Assembly: GCF_009730915.1 (NCBI RefSeq)
Contig: NC_052484.1
Span: forward strand, 2,942,054-3,006,053
DNA length: 64,000 nucleotides
From: Dioscorea cayenensis subsp. rotundata
Taxonomy: Eukaryota; Streptophyta; Magnoliopsida; Dioscoreales; Dioscoreaceae
Direction of reading: 5' to 3'
Each line of letters starts with the position of its first letter. Positions within the stretch are counted from its first letter, which is position 1. Positions 25,001 to 35,179 of this stretch are shown here, one piece after another. A model generated the notes under the pieces. That model was not told where the DNA came from. It searched no databases and was given only the letters and a program-made list of their open reading frames with translations. The translations under genes were made by a program, and so were the position numbers.

Positions 25001-28000
25001 TGCTCTCTCAGTAAACTAATTACATACCTTCCCTTTGAGCTTCTATAATTAGGCCAATATTAATAAAAAGTAGGGTCACCTGTTTTTAATGTTTATGGCT
25101 AGATTCTTCAGCTATCATTTGTCTCAATAGTCTTTTAACTAGGTAATCTGCAAGATTTAGTTCTGACTCACATGTTCTACTGTGTTTCAAATGTCTCCAT
25201 ATTAACTTGAACCAGATTCAGATATGCCTATTGCAAGCTTTGTTGTGCCTTTCCTAATGCCGTCTATGTTCTTGTTGGAATTTGGTGACTTCTTATGCAG
25301 GTGCTAATCTTAATTTGATCCATGGTTTCTCATCTAAATATTGGCCGCTTTGGTGACTTCAAACTAGAATTGGTGATCAGGCAGCTATGACATTACTTTC
25401 CTCCTGTGCCCAGGCACTGTGGAATGCTAGCTGCAAGCGTATTTTCCATAATCCAGATTTTTACAAAGTGTTTCAGATTGGGCTTCAATTCACCTTTGGA
25501 TTCTCTCCAGGGTATCCTAACATTGCTGGGGAGTTTACTGCTTTCTCACAATCTCCTATATTACTATTTCCAGTGACACTTCTTGGGTCAGGAAGTCATC
25601 ACTTTGTGGACTCAATTTGTAATAGTTGCTGATAATAAATGTGTTGTTTCAGCAAGATCTGTCGCTGTCACAGTGGAATCAAGCCTACTCACTGAAGCTT
25701 CTACTATCCTCATGACATTGGAACAATGTTGTGATCAGAACCTGTGACCGGACAGTATCCTAACAAATTGTGCAAGCTTGATGGAGTTGCTTCAGTATGC
25801 TGATGATAGGGTGTGTTGGAGATTTGCTCATATAGTACGAGCCATCAAATCTCTTTTCAACAGCTCCTCGTTAGTTAACCTGGAGGTTATCTCAAGGAAT
25901 TACGATGCTCTTGCTGATTGCTTAGCCACTTATGCACATAGAAGCCCGTCCTGATCCGTCTTTCACAGGGGATTAAACCTTCCTCGCTGCCTATTGGATA
26001 CCACTCGTGTTTGGACTTGCAGTCTTTAAATTTTTATGGTTTTGATGTGTTAGTTTTGCTTTGTTATTATTGCTTAATATAGCTCATTTTTCACACAAAA
26101 AAAAAAAAAACAATAATAATAAGGTTTAACCTCTTTAAAAGAGACATCAAGGGAGATTGAATTTGATGGAAGCAAGATGGCAGCACCTATATCCTTCTGG
26201 ATGTTAGAATAACCAAGGAAAAGGGTTTTAATAGCTCTTGGATCGAGCTTGGTTTGGTTACATTTGTGAACATGAAGCAGAGTCTCATGTTCAAATTGAA
26301 GCTAAGGATGCACATGTATTTAGATTCCCAGGGAACATGGGGGGATGGAGATAATGATGGAGATATATGTGGTGCACATGGCATACACCAGCCAGCAAAC
26401 TTTTTTTGACAGAGAAGGGCTCGGACTTGGCTGCACCTGCACAATGTCTGGACAATTCCAGCACACTATCAAGGTGCAGTAGACGCACAAGCAGGAAATT
26501 AACTAAATTTACCAAATTTAGTGGTTTTGTTATGTAGTTCAGTGATGACTATGAATGGGTTGTCATGATAATGATTAGGGTGTGAGTCGAGTGGCAAAGG
26601 TGGTTATAAAAGGGTTTTGAGAGATTCGCGTGGAGTGCCTCTGTTGTTATGGGGTTTGATATATATTGAGAAATGAATGTGAAAGGGGAGCAGTGAATTG
26701 ATTCTCAAGTTTCCCTTTCTATTACCCTCTCTACTCTCTTTTTTTCTTATTCTCTTCCCGTCTCCTCTATTCTTCCCCAAATTCACTGCAGAGTCCCATC
26801 GAAACTAGGACACAAGGCGGTGCGCAACAATTTGGTACTTTGGTTGAGAGTACGTGACGTTCACATCCCATCCAATGATTGAGGGAATGATAACGGCACC
26901 TGAGCTCCAGAGGAACAACTCACCACAATCAAGGACCAGTTGTCAGGCCACGACTCCATCTTCTTTAAGCTTGATTTATGTGCACGACTGTATAACAATA
27001 TTTAGAGACCTTTGAAATGCCACAAAAGTCATCTGCTTCCCAGCAGGACGTCATGGCTGATATGATGGTAAAGCTTGCAAAACTCAATAAAGCACCGCTC
27101 CACTAGCCACTGTTGTCATTGTCTCTTTCACTGACTTCTTCCGCTTCACCACATCCTACCATCGGCCCTCAAAGTTTAGTACATCCCATTCCCTTCAGTT
27201 CTACTTGATTGCCTAAACTCGTGATTCCTCTTTTCACTGGTGACAACGTCCTTAACTAATTGTTTCAAATTGAAAACTTCATCACCTATCACAAAATTGT
27301 CGCTGACCAAAACCCTTCCATCACAGCTTTCTATATGATAGAGTTGGCGCTCCAATGGTACCATTATATGCACTCGGCATAACAGCTCACTACTTCAAAA
27401 GAGTTTGTGTTATACGCTATGTAGTTAAAACCAGGTTGAACCACCCGGTTCAACCTAGTTGAATCAAACCTAGAAGCATAGGAGGTCTGGTTTTCTTTAA
27501 AAAACCGGCTTGGCTAAAAACCAATGCTCAACAGTGTGAACCAGGCGGTTCAACCGTGAACCAGATGAACTAGGCCCGATTCCCAAGGTTGAACCAGCGT
27601 CATTATATATCTAGTTTTACACTTTTTTAAACTGAAAATGAAAGGTTGAACTTGAAAGCAAGTTATATGTGGGACCAAAAAGAGCCATAAAGACGGAGCA
27701 ACACATTAAAGTAAAGGGCTTTTATACCAAAAGTTTTAAAAACGGAACCCTTAAACTAGACTTTTATTGGAGCTTACGCCATTCATTGGATCTCCTTCAT
27801 TGAGCTCTCTTAAGATCTTTTTCTTGAGCCTTTATTTTTGTGTGATGTGTATTTAATTTTTAATGTACGAAGAACTCCATGAAATTAATTTGGCATGATA
27901 TTCATGAATTTAGTTTATATCTTATGAGATTTTGAATTTAAATATGAGATAAGAGTTGTTTTGTTCGATATCTTATATGCATTTGACTTAAAAATTAACT

Positions 28001-31000
28001 TATTATTTTCCATTTTATAGTTTTATTGTATAAATTCAGGTTCAATCACAATCGAACCTCTCAACCCTTAAACCTTTTCCTTGTCTGGTTCAATGGTCAT
28101 GTTTGGTACTGACTACCTAGGTCGTAAGTTGAGCTTCGATTTTGGCCTTCCTCTTTTGTTAACAATAAGGCATAGATTTACAAACTCAAGTAACACTCGT
28201 CGGTAGGTGAATATCTCGGCGAATTTCAATACCTATATACCCGAATCTCAGGTCCAAGTCACAGTAATCTCCTCAATTGCTTTTTCTCAAGGCTACATAA
28301 GGATATCCAACTTGAACTTTATCTATTAAAACCCTAGAGTTTGCATGATGAGACGGGTATGGCAAAGCTAATGGAGGACAAGTGCAACACTTCTAGAATT
28401 CCGGCCATTCGTCCTTTTTATAGCCAAACAGCTCTCTCCCCAAGTCCACAGCACTAAAATAGCAATCGGCCACCACTTATTCCTATTAAACACCTGTCCT
28501 CTGATGAAATGGCTGCCCAGTGAAAAAAACTGTGCTTCAACTGTGACGCTAATTTCACTATTGTCCATCACTACCATCCACCGCCAACTCCCCCGTCTCT
28601 TAGCTAAGACTGAGTAGACTATTCCTCCAAAGACATTCCGGCAGAAGATGCCCCTGAGGACACTCACTCTCTTCAGAATAGTGATGAGAACCATGACGAG
28701 CTGCCTTGCATCTTATTCCTTGCTCTCACTGGTTAGGTAGTTCCATAAATGCTCAAGTTGGCCTGCACAACCAATGGTCATGAGGTAGTGGTGTTAATTG
28801 ATGGCAACTCCGCAAACAATTTCCTTCAGGTTCTTCTGGTAGCTCATCTAGGCCTTACAGTGTCACCCTTCCACCACCTCTGGGTAACGGTCAGCAATAA
28901 AAATTTGTTGAATTATGCAGGAGCTTACTTGTAAATGCTCTTGACAAAGTTTCCTTTAGCATAGACCTATCACTTTTACGGTTTTACCAATATATAGGGC
29001 AAATGTGGTGCTAAGGGTCCAGTAGATATCCGGCTTGGGCCCAATCATGTTTGATTATTAACATTCATGGATGAAGTTCGATTGGCAAGGCACTCAGGTC
29101 AAGTTTCATAGGGTTAAACAACTTAGTTTGAGCTACATCACCACATCTAGCTTAGCCAAAACAATGTACACCTAAGACGAGGCCCAGTTCTTTCACCTGA
29201 CAGTTGAGACCTAAGCCTCAGACCCAACTCCAACAATTGGTCCTGCCACACCATCCTTCATCTATCACCTCCGACATCTTTGACCTAATTTGAAGATGCC
29301 TTATCTATTCCGTCTGGTCTTCCCTTCTGTGAGAGCTTAACCACCGGATCCATTGATGCAAATGTAGCACTGGTCAATGTGAAACCCTATTGCTACCCAA
29401 ACTTACACAAGTAAGAAATTAAGAAGCTCATCGAGGAAATGCTCGTTGAAGGCATCATTTTTTTTGGGAAGAGGAGCGGGCGAACCCACTAGAGTCCCAG
29501 GGACGTGCACAAGCCTCGGTGGAACAAGTGGGGACGAGATCGCGGTCACGTGGGCGCTGGAACCACCCATACACAACCACTATTCACAACTCCCAGAAAT
29601 GTGCCCTCAACCGAGAATTGAACTCTCACCACTCGGTGAGAGCTCTATCGGCGACCCGTGTACCAATAGACCCGAATATCGTTGGCAATCGTTGAAGGCA
29701 TCATTAGAACTAGCGCCAGTGCCTTCTCTTTGCTGGTCCTGTTGGTCAAGAAGAAGGATTAGTGGCGTTTCTGCATGGATTACAAGAACCTTAATGACAT
29801 TACCATCAAGGAACGAATTCCTATTCCCACCACAGAAGAATTGTTCAATGAGCTTGCTGGAGCGCAAGTATTCTTGAAGCTGTACCTCCGTGCAAGCTAT
29901 TATCAGGTTTGAATTCATCCACTAAACAATGAGAAAACAACTTTTTTGACTCACGAAAGTCATTACTAGTTCCTCATCATGCTGATTAGGTTATCAAACG
30001 CGCCATCGACTATCTAGACCCAAATGAACTTGGTTTCCCAGCGAATCCTAAGCAAATATGTGTTGGTTTTTTTCGATGACATCTTAGTTTATAGCTCTTT
30101 GTGGGATCCACACCTTGAGCATATTCCCAGATTGTGCTCTCCCTACTTTATTCACATTGCTTATACGCTAAGATGGCCAAATACGAATTCGGGTGCTTCT
30201 AAATTGGATACGTAGGATACAGGATCTTTGGTTGGGGCGTCATGGTGGATCGAGACAAGATAACAATGATTCAAGCCTGATGTGCTCTCCCTACTTTGTT
30301 CACATTGTTTATATGCTAAGATGACCAACTGCGAATTCGGGTGCTTCTAAATTGGATACCTAGGATACATGATCTTTGATTAGGGCGTCACGGTGGATCA
30401 AGACAAGATAACAATGATTCAAGCCTAACTGTGCTCTCCCTACTTAGTTCGCATTGCTTATATGCTAAGATGGCCAAATGCGAATTCGGGTGCTTCTAAA
30501 TTGGATACCTAGGATACAGGATCTTTGGCTAGGCGTCACGGTGTATCAAAACAAGATAATAATGATTCAAGCCTGACCATTACCTAATTCACTCAAGAGC
30601 TTGCGGGGTTTTCTTAGCCTTATTGGGTATTACAAATGATTCATTTGGTGTTGTTTTTCTCTAGCGGCACCTCTCATGGAGTTGCTCCACAAAAATGCAT
30701 TTGTATGGAGCTCAGTCGCAACCTCTATATTTCATCAGTTAAAAGAAGTATCAATAGCAGCAACAGAAATTAAATCGAATACATCACAGGGCTTTTGAAC
30801 TTATCCCTTTCTTCTCAATCTCTAAGGCTTGCTGCCTCTTCCCTCTAAGTCAAGTGGGCTCCTCAACTGGTTGCTGATACAACAATCAATCCACTCCAAC
30901 TCTGATCTCAGCTCCTCGTCATCCACTAACGCTTGGGAAAGAAAGAGTAGAGTGACGCAAAGGACCTAACGCCACTCTCAAATATTGATCGCGGTCTATT

Positions 31001-33089
31001 GTGATTAGGAAGGTGTTTAGTCTACCACAAATGAAAAAGCCTATCGAAAATCATGCATTGAATGCCAATCAATCCCATCAGACTTTCTAGCCATCTTATC
31101 TTTTCTCTTTCTGGTCCCGAGTTTTCAACTCGGGACTGACTCTTCTTTTTTATTCTTCTCGCTGTCCCAGCCTTTCTCCCTTCAAGCTACTGGGATCTGC
31201 TTTCACTCGACCTTTCATTTCAGTAAGGGATGTATACTACCTGGCACTGCCCAATTTTAACATTCCATTTGTCATATAGATAGATGACTTCAATAGCAGA
31301 AGTGGCGCCCTACTCTCTTTAGACGGGCATCTTGTAACCTACTCCAGTAAGCAATTGACACCGAGGTTGCAGAATTCATTGGCTCATGTAGTGAGATGTT
31401 TACCATCATTAAGTCAATTTGCAAACATAGGCAATATTTATTAGGCAACCAGTCATTGCTCAGACAAACCATCAAAGCCTCTGGTCCCTCCATAACCAGA
31501 CCATCAAACACTAGAATAGCAGAAATGCTCAAGTGATGGGACCTCAGTTCACCGCTCCTTATGCCACAGAGATTTCCAAGCATGCTTATTTCTTTGGCAT
31601 TGGACCTTAGTTCACCGCTCCTCAAGTCACCGATGCCTTCGTCCAGGATATCATCTGTTTGCATGTCATCCTTTCCATGTATCATTTCAGACTAAGACCC
31701 AATTTTCATGAGGCTGTTCTAGCGTGAACTCTTTAAACCCCAAGGCACTACTCTGGTGATGAACAGTGCCTGCCACCGCCTGTCAAATGATCAAACTGAA
31801 GCACTAAATTGATGCTTGGAAAACTACTTTCGGTGTTTTATCACCGACCATCCACAACAATAGCTACGGTATCTCCCCTAGGCCAAGCAGCATCATAACA
31901 CCTCTTGGTAATTTGCAATCAAGATGACCCCTTACGAAGCCGTCTATGGCTATTCTCCACCGTCGCTCACTGACTATGTTGCCAACTCCTCCAAAATTAC
32001 CTCAGTAGACAAGCGGCTCTCAGCCCGCACACAAATTCTAGCCATCCTTTGCACCAATCTCCTACAAGATCACAATTGGATCCATAATCAAGCCAATACC
32101 AGTCGATCCAACGTTGTCTTCGCCATCGGTGATTGGCTCTTTCTAAAGCTGTGACCTTTCCACCAAACCTTGGTAGCAGTGCACAACAAGACTCACAAAC
32201 TATTCTACATGGGAGATGGGTCAGACTATTCATAAGGAATTTCCAAACTTCCACCTTGAGGACAAGGTGACTGTCAGGGGGATTAATAATATAAAGAAAG
32301 CCTCGAACTGTGCAATGACTAGTCAATTATGGCAAACCATCGAGACAAAACGGACACACAAACAGGAATTAACTAAATTTTCCAAATTTAATGATTTTGT
32401 TATGTAGTTCAGTGAGGTTGTATGTAATGATGGCTATGAACAGGTTGTCATGAGAATAATTAGGTGGTTATGGCTGTAAGTGGAGTGACAGAGGTATTTA
32501 TGTAAGGATTTTGAGAGATTCGAGTGGAGAGTGTCTCAGTTGTTATAAGGATTGATATAGGCGGTGAATTGTTCCCCAAGTTTCCCTTTCTATTCCCCTC
32601 TCTTCTCTCTTTTCCTAATTCTCTCCCCCACAGCAATTTTCCCTCCCGAACCAGGAAACAAGGCAGCATGCAACACTTTCAGTCCTCAATCATTGAAAAG
32701 AACCAAAATGCACATCAAAACATCAGTAAGTGAATCAAAAGAAAAATAAACAATCAAATCAATGGCACAAAATCACCAAAAAAATCATCCATATATAAAT
32801 TCACACAGATTGATATTTCCCCAGTTACTTTACCAAGATACCTCAACAAAATCTACAATTGAATCATACCAGAGCATTGATTGAATCTATTCATTTCATG
32901 AGAATGCCCTAATTCTATGAATTCCACAGCATCAGTCAATCACAATGGAAACAAATTGAGAGGCAGGAAGCACATACCAGAGCAAAGGAATCGGCCAGGT
33001 TGTGCCTTTCTAGGTTTAGGAACACGATGGCGTCGGAGTGATGGAGGGCAGTGGCCGGCGCCGGCCGCCGGGAGGCACACGGTCGCCAT
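22035..33089 (-). CDS. TL17: Thylakoid lumenal 17.4 kDa protein, pentapeptide-repeat family
   Basis: Four exons on the minus strand join in frame: 33089-32978, 23963-23839, 22676-22430 and 22258-22035, giving 235 aa with no frame break. Arabidopsis TL17 is about the same length. Exon 1 is GC-rich and encodes a chloroplast transit peptide (MATVCLPAAGAGHC..., many R/P). Exon 2 supplies the lumen-targeting segment (GVACGLLAAWAVTATSPVFAAN, with an AxA-type cleavage site at VFA|AN). Exons 3-4 hold the mature protein, with pentapeptide repeats such as AKFDGADMSE, ADFSNAVLD, ADLQGAIFRN and AKLEDAVFED, and the conserved end IGYIDLQKLC...EEGRALLGCR. All introns are GT-AG. The protein is lumenal; its exact role is unknown and pentapeptide folds form right-handed beta-helices. 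The first intron is about 9 kb and full of transposons. Confidence 0.93.
23964..24400 (-). repeat. Intronic ~210-bp repeat, two of three copies, next to TL17 exon 2
   Basis: Two copies (about 23964-24185 and 24186-24400) share AAGAACCAAAATGCACAT..., TCACCAAAAA.TCAT.T, and a TATAAATTCACA block. A third copy is at 32690-32900, beyond the transposon block. The repeat begins exactly at the branch/polypyrimidine region of the TL17 exon 2 acceptor. The original intron was therefore probably about 0.7 kb of tandem repeat before the insertions. Confidence 0.7.
24850..26111 (+). mobile_element. LINE (non-LTR retrotransposon) 3' fragment with poly(A)
   Basis: Plus-strand fragments resemble the RNase H domain found at the C-terminus of plant LINE ORF2. 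They include ADNKCVVSARSVAVTVESS and LLTEASTILMTLE at about 25630-25720, NYDALADCLATYAHRSPS near 25900-25950, and the tail FHRGLNLPRCLLD. A poly(A) run follows at 26096-26111, as expected for a LINE 3' end. The 5' limit is unclear, and stops and frameshifts show it is dead. It lies in the TL17 first intron, antisense to the gene. Confidence 0.65.
27415..28145. mobile_element. Probable small insertion rich in GGTTCAACC words
   Basis: Between the gag and protease remnants is a segment beginning TAGTTAAAACCAGGTTGAACC with several GGTTCAACC/GGTTGAACC words. It ends with GGTTCAATGGTCATG and GGTACTGACTA. The ends are roughly inverted (TAGTTA and TAGTCA). It resembles the CCGGTTCAACCGG-rich segment at 39.03-39.18 kb. 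No clear target duplication was found. Confidence 0.35.
29460..29689 (-). mobile_element. SINE, tRNA-derived, with 16-bp target duplication
   Basis: The ~230-bp insertion is flanked by CGTTGAAGGCATCATT at 29444-29459 and again at 29690-29705. On the minus strand it has a tRNA-like head, with box-B-like AGTTCAATTCT (29624-29614) and an upstream GGTCTATTGGTACACGGG region, and it ends in an A-run next to the duplication (plus-strand T-run at about 29458-29465). Length, polarity and target duplication fit a SINE mobilised by LINE machinery. It interrupts the reverse transcriptase of the gypsy remnant, so it is younger than that element. Confidence 0.85.
30133..30575 (+). repeat. Three tandem copies of ~148 bp in the gypsy reverse transcriptase
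   Basis: Copies start with TGTGCTCTCCCTACTT at 30133, 30281 and 30430 and each ends near AACAATGATTCAAGCCT. One unit corresponds to the reverse-transcriptase thumb/connection segment (KCEFG...LGY...TVDQDK-like). The copies differ by scattered substitutions, so the triplication is not recent. Confidence 0.85.
32690..32900 (-). repeat. Third copy of the TL17 intronic repeat
   Basis: It carries AAAAGAACCAAAATGCACATC, AAATCACCAAAAAAATCATC, TATATAAATTCACA and TTACTTTACCAAGAT, matching the two copies at 23964-24400. It lies immediately after the 3' LTR of the gypsy element, so the element and the LINE tail landed between copies two and three. Confidence 0.7.
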
Positions 33090-33143
33090 TCTTCTCTTCG
33101 TTTATCTCCGATTTCGAGAGCAGCTCCCGCGCTTTATTCGGGC

Positions 33144-33177
33144 CTTATCCGTTTTCTATCTCTTATGGACACGTGGC
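33144..33177 (-). promoter_or_regulatory. I-box plus G-box light-response module before TL17
   Basis: On the minus strand, GATAAG (33149-33144) is an I-box core and CACGTG (33170-33175) is a G-box, as part of CACGTGGC. They lie about 55 and 81 bases upstream of the TL17 start codon. Paired I-box and G-box motifs are known in light-regulated photosynthesis promoters, which suits a thylakoid protein. Whether they lie in the promoter or the 5' UTR depends on an unmapped start site. Confidence 0.5.
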
Positions 33178-33179
33178 AC

Positions 33180-33860
33180 TACTCTTTGGACTCCACGTCT
33201 GACATTCTCATTATCGCAGATAAACCCTTGTAAAAAGCTTTAATTTATTATGTACCTCTGCAAAAGTATATACAAATATTATTACTATATAAATATTATA
33301 AGAGAAATGAAAAAATTGTAATTTCATTAAAAATATATATATATTTTAGAATTATTTACCTAACCAACCCTCGTAGCCAAGTGACATTAATCACACTGTC
33401 AAAATCGAGTGTGATACCAATAATGATAACAGATCCATGATTGTGGGTGTAAGCTTGTTACCAAAATTTTATGATACTGGATGAGGGCGCACAAGCTAGA
33501 TGACTAATTTTTAGCCTTGATGATAGAAAAATAATTGAAACCAACGGCTTTTTAACCTATTAGTACCGGATACTTTGTGTAAAATGTTTAAAAAATTGTT
33601 TGTTTTAGAGAGATCTCAAAATTGAACATAAAATTACTAAAGATGATTGCATAGGTATTTATTGAGCTTACAGTTGCACTTCGGACGTGTTTAATTTACC
33701 GAAGTAGAAGTTGAAGTGACGGAAATAAAAATTGATGTGACACTTTCATTTGATTGGTTCATTAAAGTAGAGGTCAAAATGTAAAAGTGGTCAATTTTTT
33801 GACTTCCATAAAAGTTTGTGCAAGGTGGCATTTCAACTTCAGTCACATGTTTTCATGTGG
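33180..33860. other. Upstream flank of TL17, no gene seen
   Basis: AT-rich DNA upstream of TL17 (which is transcribed to the left), with no coding exon. It ends at the inverted-repeat element at 33861. Confidence 0.4.
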
Positions 33861-34188
33861 GTGACTAAAATCGGTTAATTTTTTTGATAAATCACTCAAC
33901 TTTGTCGAAATATCAGTTCATCGATTTCTGGCTTTGTTTAAAACAGTCACTATCATTTCATCAACAGCCTGGATTAACATCGCACACCGACGTGAGGCTT
34001 CGCCGATTGGGTTTTTTTCGCCGCCACGCCGCCTAATGACAATATTAATCCACCGAGTGACTTGTTTGTGAAAATTGCTAATGACTTTTAACTGAAAGAC
34101 TTTCAGAACAAAACCAAAATTCATGAGAAAAACCCGATATTTCGACAAAGTTGAGTGATTTATCAAAAAAAAATTAACCGACTAAAAT

Positions 34189-34192
<4 letters not shown>
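33861..34192. mobile_element. MITE-like element with ~45-bp inverted ends
   Basis: The left arm CGGTTAATTTTTTTGATAAA...GTCGAAATATC (about 33872-33914) is mirrored nearly perfectly at about 34136-34180 (GATATTTCGACAAAG...TTAACCG). The ~330-bp element has a GC-richer centre (about 33985-34035). A (TA)n tract follows at 34192-34224. The target duplication is not clear. Confidence 0.7.
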
Positions 34193-34229
<37 letters not shown>

Positions 34230-34249
34230 TTATTATATTTTATTGTTTT

Positions 34250-34900
34250 TATGGTTTTATATTTTACCTTTTTTATCTTTTTTATCTTTTTCATTATCTT
34301 TTATTTTTTTATTTTTTATCTTTTATTATCTTTTATTATTTTTATCCTTTTTATCTTTTATTTATTTTTTTATCTTTTATCTTTTCTTTTTTTCTTTTAA
34401 TTCTTTATTTTTTCTTTCTATAGAAAAGTATTTTTAAAAATTTTATATTAAATAATTATAAACTCAACCCAAAAAATAGAATAAGATAATCTCATTCCAT
34501 TACAAAGTAGTGAACAGAACCTCATTTCCATCAATTTTTTTTAAAATTTTTTTTACGACCCTTCTTTTAACCAAACACATAAAACTGAAAACTTCACTTG
34601 AAACTTTCATTTCAACACTTGACTTCTACCAAAGGTTGGTGTATGTGATAGTCTCTAACTCCTCTTATATAAGACGTGCTTGTTGCATATTTGTCAAAAG
34701 AAAGATTGATAATAAAATATTTTTAAAAAAAAACAAAAATATATGTTCACAAATATCAAAATTTCCAAATTTTGCCATGCAGTATGTAATTTTTAGTTTT
34801 TAGAGGAGGTGCAAGTGAAATTAAATGAATTTAAATTTTACAGGGTTGCATATGCAAAATTACCTTCAATTCTTTAAAGGGCCTCTGAAAAATTCAAAGA
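34250..34900. other. T-rich low-complexity and AT-rich spacer
   Basis: 34250-34430 is a degenerate TTTTATC-type repeat. The rest is AT-rich with no coding features. The last ~100 bases may be the promoter or leader of the small ORF at 34914. Confidence 0.4.
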
Positions 34901-34913
34901 AGCTTCAATCGAA

Positions 34914-35066
34914 ATGACGAGCTCGGTGATGGCGCTCATAGCCTCGGCCTTCTTCGCGTCGTTGGAGCGCTGCTCCTGCATCAACCTCGGCACATTGGAG
35001 AACGATGCCGGCGACGATGACGTTGATGACTCCACCGCTGCCGTTGAGTCTCAGCCCCAAGTTTAA
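34914..35066 (+). CDS. Small hypothetical protein, 50 aa
   Basis: The reading frame runs from ATG 34914 to TAA 35064-35066. It is strikingly GC-rich at third positions, in contrast to the AT-rich flanks, as in the first exons of TL17 and UTP4. The N-terminus MTSSVMALIASAFFASLERC is hydrophobic and could be a membrane or signal segment. Then come two close cysteines (C20 and C22) and an acidic tail (GDDDVDDS). I do not recognise a family and infer no function. Coding character is supported by composition only. It could alternatively be the first exon of a longer gene, with the tandem array at 35.2-36.4 kb in an intron or the 3' flank. Confidence 0.5.
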   Translation: MTSSVMALIASAFFASLERCSCINLGTLENDAGDDDVDDSTAAVESQPQV

Positions 35067-35179
35067 TCTGGAAGTCTTCTTTCTCTTCTCTTTTAGGTTT
35101 TGTGATTTTATTTGATGCGATTGTGATCAATCGTCTAGTTGTAGATTTGGATCTTGTTTTTTTTTGAATTTTCAAGTAT

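Larger units (their letters stand above)
26407..32674 (+). mobile_element. Degenerate Ty3/gypsy retrotransposon inside the TL17 intron
   Basis: Diverged LTRs lie at about 26407-26829 and 32273-32674. They share TTTTGTTATGTAGTTCAG, GGTTGTCATGA and TTTTGAGAGATTCG. A primer-binding-site-like TTTGGTACTTTGG follows the 5' LTR. Domains run in Ty3/gypsy order on the plus strand: gag (about 27220-27380), protease with VVVLIDGNSANNF (about 28780), reverse transcriptase (29370-30120) with FFDDILVYSS, RNase H (from about 30640), and integrase (about 31700-32160) with TPYEAVYGYSPPSL and VVFAIGDWLFLKL. Many stops and frameshifts make it inactive. LTR divergence and nested insertions show it is old. It is antisense to TL17. 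Confidence 0.88.

Noticed and set aside
29600..29660. tRNA gene
   Set aside because: Only the box-B-like part resembles a tRNA; it sits inside a SINE with a 16-bp target duplication and does not fold as a full cloverleaf by eye.
29446..29877. 143-codon open frame
   Set aside because: It runs through the SINE and into out-of-frame reverse transcriptase; a chance frame.
26407..32674. Integrated plant virus
   Set aside because: Domain order, LTRs and primer-binding-site position fit an ordinary Ty3/gypsy retrotransposon; there are no movement or coat protein features.
32917..33243. Plus-strand open frames of 108 and 60 codons
   Set aside because: They are antisense to the TL17 transit-peptide exon, which has the matching minus-strand splice donor.
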